Positions 30,039 to 33,461 of a stretch of DNA of 33,461 nt are shown here, in pieces. Source of the stretch: OFTM291 sp041741375. GTDB lineage: Bacteria > Gemmatimonadota > Gemmatimonadetes > Gemmatimonadales > GWC2-71-9. The position numbers and the translations under genes are program-made. The stretch covers positions 1-33,461 of the forward strand of contig JBGSKF010000003.1 of NCBI GenBank assembly GCA_041741375.1. The letters are read 5' to 3'. Below the pieces are notes generated by a model. That model searched no databases. It was not told the origin of the DNA and saw nothing but the letters and a program-made list of their open reading frames with translations. How positions within the stretch are numbered: the stretch's first letter is position 1; every line of letters starts with the position of its first letter.

Positions 30039-30048
30039 GCGGTAGGCG
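30021..30048 (+). repeat. GTAGGCG heptamer array containing the sialidase-like stop codon
   Basis: GTAGGCG, GCAGGCG, GTAGGCG, GTAGGCG in register. The stop TAG at 30036-30038 is part of the third unit and the final VGGRR residues are encoded by the array. Confidence 0.88.
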
Positions 30049-30132
30049 ATGGGGATGGCAGTCAGATATTGGTCGTTGGGTGTTGGATCCTGGGGACACT
30101 CGGGTCACTTGGCAGGACCGCCACTGCTCGTC

Positions 30133-30152
30133 ATTCCCGCGCACGCGGGAAT
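30133..30152 (+). repeat. ATTCCCGCG palindrome, third site
   Basis: ATTCCCGCG-CA-CGCGGGAAT has the same 9-bp arms as at 4520 and 4625, far from any GIY-YIG gene. Followed by CCATTTCC. The rest of 30049-30333 holds a degenerate GGTGTTG heptamer tract and no gene. Confidence 0.85.
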
Positions 30153-30333
30153 CCATTTCCAGGCTCATCCGGCTTTGGTGCGGGGGAGAAACTGGAACCG
30201 GGTGTGCGGGCCTGACCGTCAGGGCGCGAAACCTGGGTGGTCACCTCATCGTCATGGGCGTTGTCCCGGTGCCGGGGTTTCGTGAATCTGCCGTCCCGCT
30301 GATCTCTCCGAGTGGTGGACTCCCGGAGGCCCT

Positions 30334-30834
30334 ATGTCACGCCATCTTTCATCCCTGCGCCGTTGGTCTCTTTGGGGCACTCTTCTGGTGCTCCCCGCCG
30401 TCGAGGGCAGTGCTCAGCCGCCCGACACCGCCCGCGCGGAACGTCTCGCCGCTGTCCGATCCCTCCAGCCCGGTCGGCTGATTCGCCTTATCCGGATGCC
30501 GGGTGCCCGGGTCGAGGGAATCGTGACTGCCACCAGCGATACGATGGTCACCCTGCAATGGGGGGACAGCGTCAGCCATGTTCCCGTCGTGACCATTGCC
30601 GCCATTGACCGACGAGGCCGGTCCACCGCCCGGGGTGCCCTGTGGGGAGGAGGGATCGGCCTTGTGGCGGGGGTCGCCTACGGCCTGCTGATCGGGGAGA
30701 TCGCCTGTGCCGAAACCGACTGCACCCGGGCCGAGGTGGCCGCCGTTGTCGGGGGGCTTGGTGCGGTGAGCGGGGCCGTAGTGGGTGCCGGAATCGGCTT
30801 CGCGATTCCCCGGTGGCGGCGGGTATTTCCGTGA
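30334..30834 (+). CDS. Exported glycine-rich hypothetical protein
   Basis: 166 residues. Signal peptide (about 1-27, ending EGSAQ), a small beta domain (about 43-90), and then two glycine-zipper hydrophobic stretches (GALWGGGIGLVAGVAYGLLIG and GGLGAVSGAVVGAGIGFAIP). A C-pair (ACAETDC, about 124-130) sits between them. It may sit in a membrane as a hairpin. Family not recognised. Confidence 0.7.
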   Translation: MSRHLSSLRRWSLWGTLLVLPAVEGSAQPPDTARAERLAAVRSLQPGRLIRLIRMPGARVEGIVTATSDTMVTLQWGDSVSHVPVVTIAAIDRRGRSTARGALWGGGIGLVAGVAYGLLIGEIACAETDCTRAEVAAVVGGLGAVSGAVVGAGIGFAIPRWRRVFP

Positions 30835-31076
30835 GCCGGTGGGCTCGCGACCACGTTTCGTGAAAGGTTTTGAGACAGTTCGCGAGGGCATGGTTGTTGC
30901 CACCCTGGAGACCGGTGTAACGGAGTCGTATTGACCCACGACGAACAGGTGGGAACCTGCCGCGGCGGCTTCGGGATTCCAGTTCGTCAATGGCCGTTGC
31001 ATTTGGCCGAGGGTAAATGTGGAACGCCAGTCCCGGTGTGCAGAACCGAACACTACGTCAGCACGGCGATGCCATC
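30835..31076. other. Gap without recognisable gene
   Basis: Ordinary intergenic sequence with somewhat lower GC. A 63-codon frame (30931-31122) runs through it without signal or domain. I see no clear promoter, repeat or hairpin. Confidence 0.5.
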
Positions 31077-31475
31077 ATGTCTCAAAAAAATCGATTTCTC
31101 AGCTTTTTCCTTGCCAGTGTGATGCTTCTCGCCCTTGGCTGCGGTGATGATCCCCTTGCACCGTTCCAGCCGGAGATCACGAGCGCCACCGACAATTTCC
31201 AACTCCAGGCAACGGGGGTGGCGGGGGTCACCACGACCGGGACCTACTCGTGGTCAAACATGGGCTCGCGGGCCACCATCAACCACTCCACCACCACCAG
31301 CGCAGGCTCGGCCCGGATCCTCATCCGGGACGGCGGAGGTACGGTGGTGTATGACCAGGAACTGGTCCCGAGCCTCAACGAGCCGACCGCCGCTGGGGTC
31401 CAGGGTACCTGGACCATCGAGTTGCGGCTGACGAACTACAGTGGGACCCTGAACTTCCGGGCGCAGAAGCTTTGA
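31077..31475 (+). CDS. Small lipoprotein with a secreted beta-rich domain
   Basis: 132 residues. The lipobox LALGC gives the lipidated cysteine at about residue 22, followed by CGDDPLAPFQPEI and a Thr/Ser-rich domain. The pattern (GTYSWSNMGSRATINHS, ILIRDGGGTVVYDQEL, GTWTIELRLTNYSGTLNF) resembles an Ig/jelly-roll sandwich of PKD or emp24 type. Function unknown. The frame extends to 31017, but the signal peptide starts at 31077. Confidence 0.72.
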   Translation: MSQKNRFLSFFLASVMLLALGCGDDPLAPFQPEITSATDNFQLQATGVAGVTTTGTYSWSNMGSRATINHSTTTSAGSARILIRDGGGTVVYDQELVPSLNEPTAAGVQGTWTIELRLTNYSGTLNFRAQKL

Positions 31476-31607
31476 GAGGACGTGCCTCATTCTTTGGATG
31501 GATGGAACCCCCCGCACCGAACGATGGATGGAAAACCGGGCCGAACATTCTACTCTTGGAATGAGGTCGCGGTGCGACCCACCCACCTGTTCCTGGGGAG
31601 GCATCTC

Positions 31608-32264
31608 GTGCACATATCCATTCGGTTTCTTTCTCTGACGACCCTTCTTCTGGCGGGCTGTGCCACCAAGACCCAGACGGGCGCCGTGGTCGGCGCGGCC
31701 GGGGGCGCCGTAGCCGGTGGGGTGATCGGCAAGGTGGCGGGATCCACCGCCAAGGGTGCGATCATCGGCGCCGTGGTTGGCGGGGCGGCCGGCGCCATCA
31801 TCGGGTCCCAGATGGACAAACAGGCACAGGAGTTGGAGCAGAACATCAAGGGAGCAACGGTGGAGCGGGTGGGTGAGGGGATCCAGGTCACCTTCGCTTC
31901 GGGCCTCCTCTTCGATTTCGATTCCGATGTGGTTCGCCCGGAGGCCCAAACCAACCTGCGCGAACTGGCGATCAGTCTCGAGAAGTATTCCGGATCCAAC
32001 CTGCTGATCATCGGTCACACCGATCAGCTCGGGTCCGAGGACTACAACCAGAGGTTGTCGGAACGCCGGGCCAATGCGGCGGCCACCTACCTGATCTCGC
32101 AGGGCGTGAGCGGGTCGCGCCTGGCCACCCGCGGACTGGGAGAGACCGAGCCCATCGCGACCAATGAGACCGAGGCCGGGCGTCAGACCAACCGACGGGT
32201 CGAGGTGGCGATCTTTGCGAGCGAGGAGGCGCGCGCCGCCGCCGCGAAACGAGTGACCCCATGA
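31608..32264 (+). CDS. OmpA-family peptidoglycan-associated lipoprotein with glycine zipper
   Basis: 218 residues from a GTG start, preceded by GGAGG. Lipobox LLLAGC, then a glycine-zipper segment (about 25-65: GAVVGAAGGAVAGG...), a linker, and an OmpA C-terminal domain (about 95-210) with FDFDSDVVRPEA, IIGHTDQLGSEDYNQRLSERRA and TNRRVEV. The Asp and Arg peptidoglycan ligands are present. It resembles YiaD/YfiB-type proteins and ties the outer membrane to the wall. Its stop overlaps the next start. Confidence 0.9.
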   Translation: MHISIRFLSLTTLLLAGCATKTQTGAVVGAAGGAVAGGVIGKVAGSTAKGAIIGAVVGGAAGAIIGSQMDKQAQELEQNIKGATVERVGEGIQVTFASGLLFDFDSDVVRPEAQTNLRELAISLEKYSGSNLLIIGHTDQLGSEDYNQRLSERRANAAATYLISQGVSGSRLATRGLGETEPIATNETEAGRQTNRRVEVAIFASEEARAAAAKRVTP

Positions 32265-32590
32265 GCCACAGGGCCTTCGCCACGCTTGGCCTGGTGCTCC
32301 TGACGGCATGTCCCGGGGCCAAGCCAATCACCGAGCTTCTCGACGATCCCGGTCGTTACGATGGGGAAACGGTCCGGATCGCGGGGGAGGTGACCGAGTC
32401 GATCGGAGCCTTCGGGGTTGGCGTCTACCAGATTGACGATGGGACCGGGACCCTCACGGTGGTGATCAAGGCCGGAAGCGGGACTCCCCGGGTCGGTGCC
32501 AAGGTGGGTGTGGAGGGGGAGTTCCGGTCGGCCTTCACTCTCGGAACCCGGACGGTGGCGGTGCTGATCGAAGAGAAACGGAGGTCGTGA
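32261..32590 (+). CDS. OB-fold lipoprotein
   Basis: 109 residues. Lipobox LLTAC followed by a short beta-barrel domain: ITELLDDPGRYDGETVRIAGEVTES, YQIDDGTGTLTVVIK, GAKVGVEGEF. The pattern is that of a nucleic-acid-binding-like OB fold (tRNA_anti/YgiW type) used in periplasmic stress proteins. ATGA overlap with the OmpA-like gene and TGATG overlap with the next gene indicate translational coupling. Confidence 0.78.
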   Translation: MSHRAFATLGLVLLTACPGAKPITELLDDPGRYDGETVRIAGEVTESIGAFGVGVYQIDDGTGTLTVVIKAGSGTPRVGAKVGVEGEFRSAFTLGTRTVAVLIEEKRRS

Positions 32591-32847
32591 TGGACCTGCT
32601 CACGTTGCTGATCGTTGGTCTGGTCGCCGGGCTCCTGGCCAGCCTTGTGGTGGGCGGGGTCGGCTACGGACTCCTGGGCGACATCGTGCTCGGGATCATC
32701 GGCGCCTTTCTGGGGAGTTGGATCTTCCGATCGCTGGCGATCCAGGTACCGTTCAGGGGTCTCGGCGGCACCATCTTCGTCGCGTTCATCGGGGCCGTGG
32801 TGCTGCTCCTGGTGCTGCGCATCGTCCGTGGGGGCCGACGCGCCTAG
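32590..32847 (+). CDS. GlsB/YeaQ/YmgE-family membrane protein
   Basis: 85 residues, three hydrophobic segments rich in Gly (GLVAGLLASLVVGGVGYG, GDIVLGIIGAFLGSWIF, FVAFIGAVVLLLVLRIV). This is the 'transglycosylase-associated' family of stress-induced membrane proteins. GGAGG lies 5 nt before the ATG, which overlaps the preceding stop. It ends the OmpA-like operon. Confidence 0.85.
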   Translation: MDLLTLLIVGLVAGLLASLVVGGVGYGLLGDIVLGIIGAFLGSWIFRSLAIQVPFRGLGGTIFVAFIGAVVLLLVLRIVRGGRRA

Positions 32848-32897
32848 TGCCGTTCCACTCGTCCCGAACCCCCGTGTAATCGCGAGGAGAGAGCCTT

Positions 32898-33076
32898 ACG
32901 CGAAGACGCGAAGGCGCGAAAGGGCGCTGAATCCCACGCATACACCGGGACGTCATCTCTTCGAACTTCCAACGTCCAAGCGTCCGGGCCGCGATGTTCA
33001 CGGAACGGCCTCACACGAAGACACGAAGAACACGAAGTAACTCACGATTGGCAGGGGGGAGCACTTCCACCCCCAA
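32898..33076 (+). repeat. 180-bp direct repeat, copy A
   Basis: Matches 33280-33461 with about three substitutions and one 3-nt deletion. It includes ACRCGAAG octamers at both ends (32898-32921, 33012-33038). Confidence 0.9.
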
Positions 33077-33124
33077 GAACAAATGCCCGATCTCGGCGTG
33101 CCAGGCGTGGTGCGCCGGACATCG

Positions 33125-33168
33125 CGCGGAGACCCTCTGCGACCTCTGTGTTCTCTGTGGTGCCCCTC
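33125..33168 (-). repeat. 44-bp module, right copy of an inverted pair
   Basis: Reverse complement of 207-250 apart from two transitions. It reads GAGACCCTCTGCGACCTC followed by TGTTCTCTGTGGTGCCCC. Confidence 0.8.
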
Positions 33169-33234
33169 CCCCAACCCGCGTCGAACCCCGGAGGATGCGG
33201 AGGAATTGGGGTTGCCAGCGTACACCAGAACGTC

Positions 33235-33254
33235 ACCCCGGCGGACGCCGGGGT
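33235..33254 (-). repeat. ACCCCGGCG palindrome, right copy
   Basis: ACCCCGGCG-GA-CGCCGGGGT has the same arms as 494-513 but lies in inverse orientation, next to the same GTACACCAGAACGTC context that is seen reversed at about 2409-2430. Confidence 0.85.
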
Positions 33255-33279
33255 CCATGGTCGAGCATGCAAATGACTC

Positions 33280-33461
33280 ACGCGAAGACGCGAAGACGCG
33301 AAAGGGTGCTGATGAATCCCACGCATACACCGGAACGTCATCTCTTCGAACTTCCAACGTCCAAGCGTCCGGGCCGCGATGTTCACGGAACGGCCTCACA
33401 CGAAGACACGAAGAACACGAAGTAACTCACGATTGGCAGGGGGGAGCACTTCCACCCCCAA
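33280..33461 (+). repeat. 180-bp direct repeat, copy B (runs to window end)
   Basis: Same sequence as 32898-33076. The repeat-to-repeat distance is about 382-385 bp. The match is still perfect at the last base, so the true unit could be longer. Confidence 0.9.

Larger units (their letters stand above)
32848..33461. repeat. Gene-free repeat region (right edge)
   Basis: No credible gene. Two copies of a direct repeat (32898-33076 and 33280-33461) flank a middle part that holds the inverted 44-bp module (33125-33168) and an ACCCCGGCG palindrome (33235-33254). The repeat may continue past the window end. Open frames here follow the repeats and read the same peptide twice. Confidence 0.8.

Noticed and set aside
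30931..31122. 63-codon frame before the small lipoprotein gene
   Set aside because: It overlaps the well-supported lipoprotein start in another frame and has no signal or domain.
32994..33425. 143-codon frame in the right-edge repeats
   Set aside because: It reads the same repeat peptide twice (HTPERHLFELPTSKRP-like) and has no ribosome site; it is repeat sequence, not a gene.

Overview
The window is GC-rich (about 65-70% by eye) and bacterial. It has no rRNA, tRNA, phage, insertion-sequence or CRISPR locus that I can see. Secreted proteins carry Sec or lipoprotein signals typical of a diderm: several lipoproteins, an OmpA-like protein, a YaiO-type outer-membrane barrel and a PEP-CTERM protein. 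The nitrous oxide reductase is of the Sec-exported clade II type. Together these fit Gemmatimonadota best. This is an inference from gene content; Acidobacteriota or another soil/sediment diderm is possible. Sparse, repeat-filled intergenic DNA is a conspicuous trait.

Layout. 1-623 is repeat DNA without a gene. 624-2316 holds a CarH/LitR-type B12 photoreceptor-repressor, divergent from a fasciclin-domain protein whose promoter is a near-perfect sigma-70 site embedded in 11-bp direct repeats. 2804-5606 holds a secreted amidohydrolase, a small GIY-YIG protein bracketed by palindromic repeats, and a PEP-CTERM protein. 5864-10925 (minus strand) is a five-gene exopolysaccharide operon: UDP-GlcNAc 2-epimerase, YaiO-like barrel, 6-TM protein, processive family-2 glycosyltransferase and a membrane-anchored polymer-forming (bactofilin-like) protein, mostly joined by 4-bp ATGA overlaps. 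11059-12270 is a DmpA/P1-family aminopeptidase. 12422-13078 is an AbrB-type antitoxin with a Doc toxin. 13182-15572 is a HerA-like ATPase.

15713-18147 carries an ICMT-like membrane methyltransferase, then an msrA-SDR-msrB methionine sulfoxide repair group. 18220-22235 carries DinB, a NosR/NapH-like iron-sulfur membrane protein, a metallo-beta-lactamase-fold hydrolase with a GDSL-type lipoprotein, and an NTF2-like lipoprotein. 22328-28713 (minus strand) is a compact nos operon read as cytochrome c lipoprotein, nosZ, NosB-like membrane protein, nosL, nosD, nosF, nosY; it reduces N2O to N2. A sialidase-like lipoprotein with a Cys-x-Cys-Cys motif is divergent from it across an 8-bp-arm dyad. 30334-32847 holds small envelope proteins, ending in an overlapping OmpA-like / OB-fold / GlsB-like trio. 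The right edge holds two 180-bp direct repeats.

The most unusual pattern is in the repeats. Tandem 7-bp arrays, often GGGNNNN on the mRNA-sense strand, sit at or across the 3' ends of many genes and in three cases provide the stop codon. They resemble the STRR heptamers known from cyanobacteria and could form G-quadruplexes in the mRNA tails.
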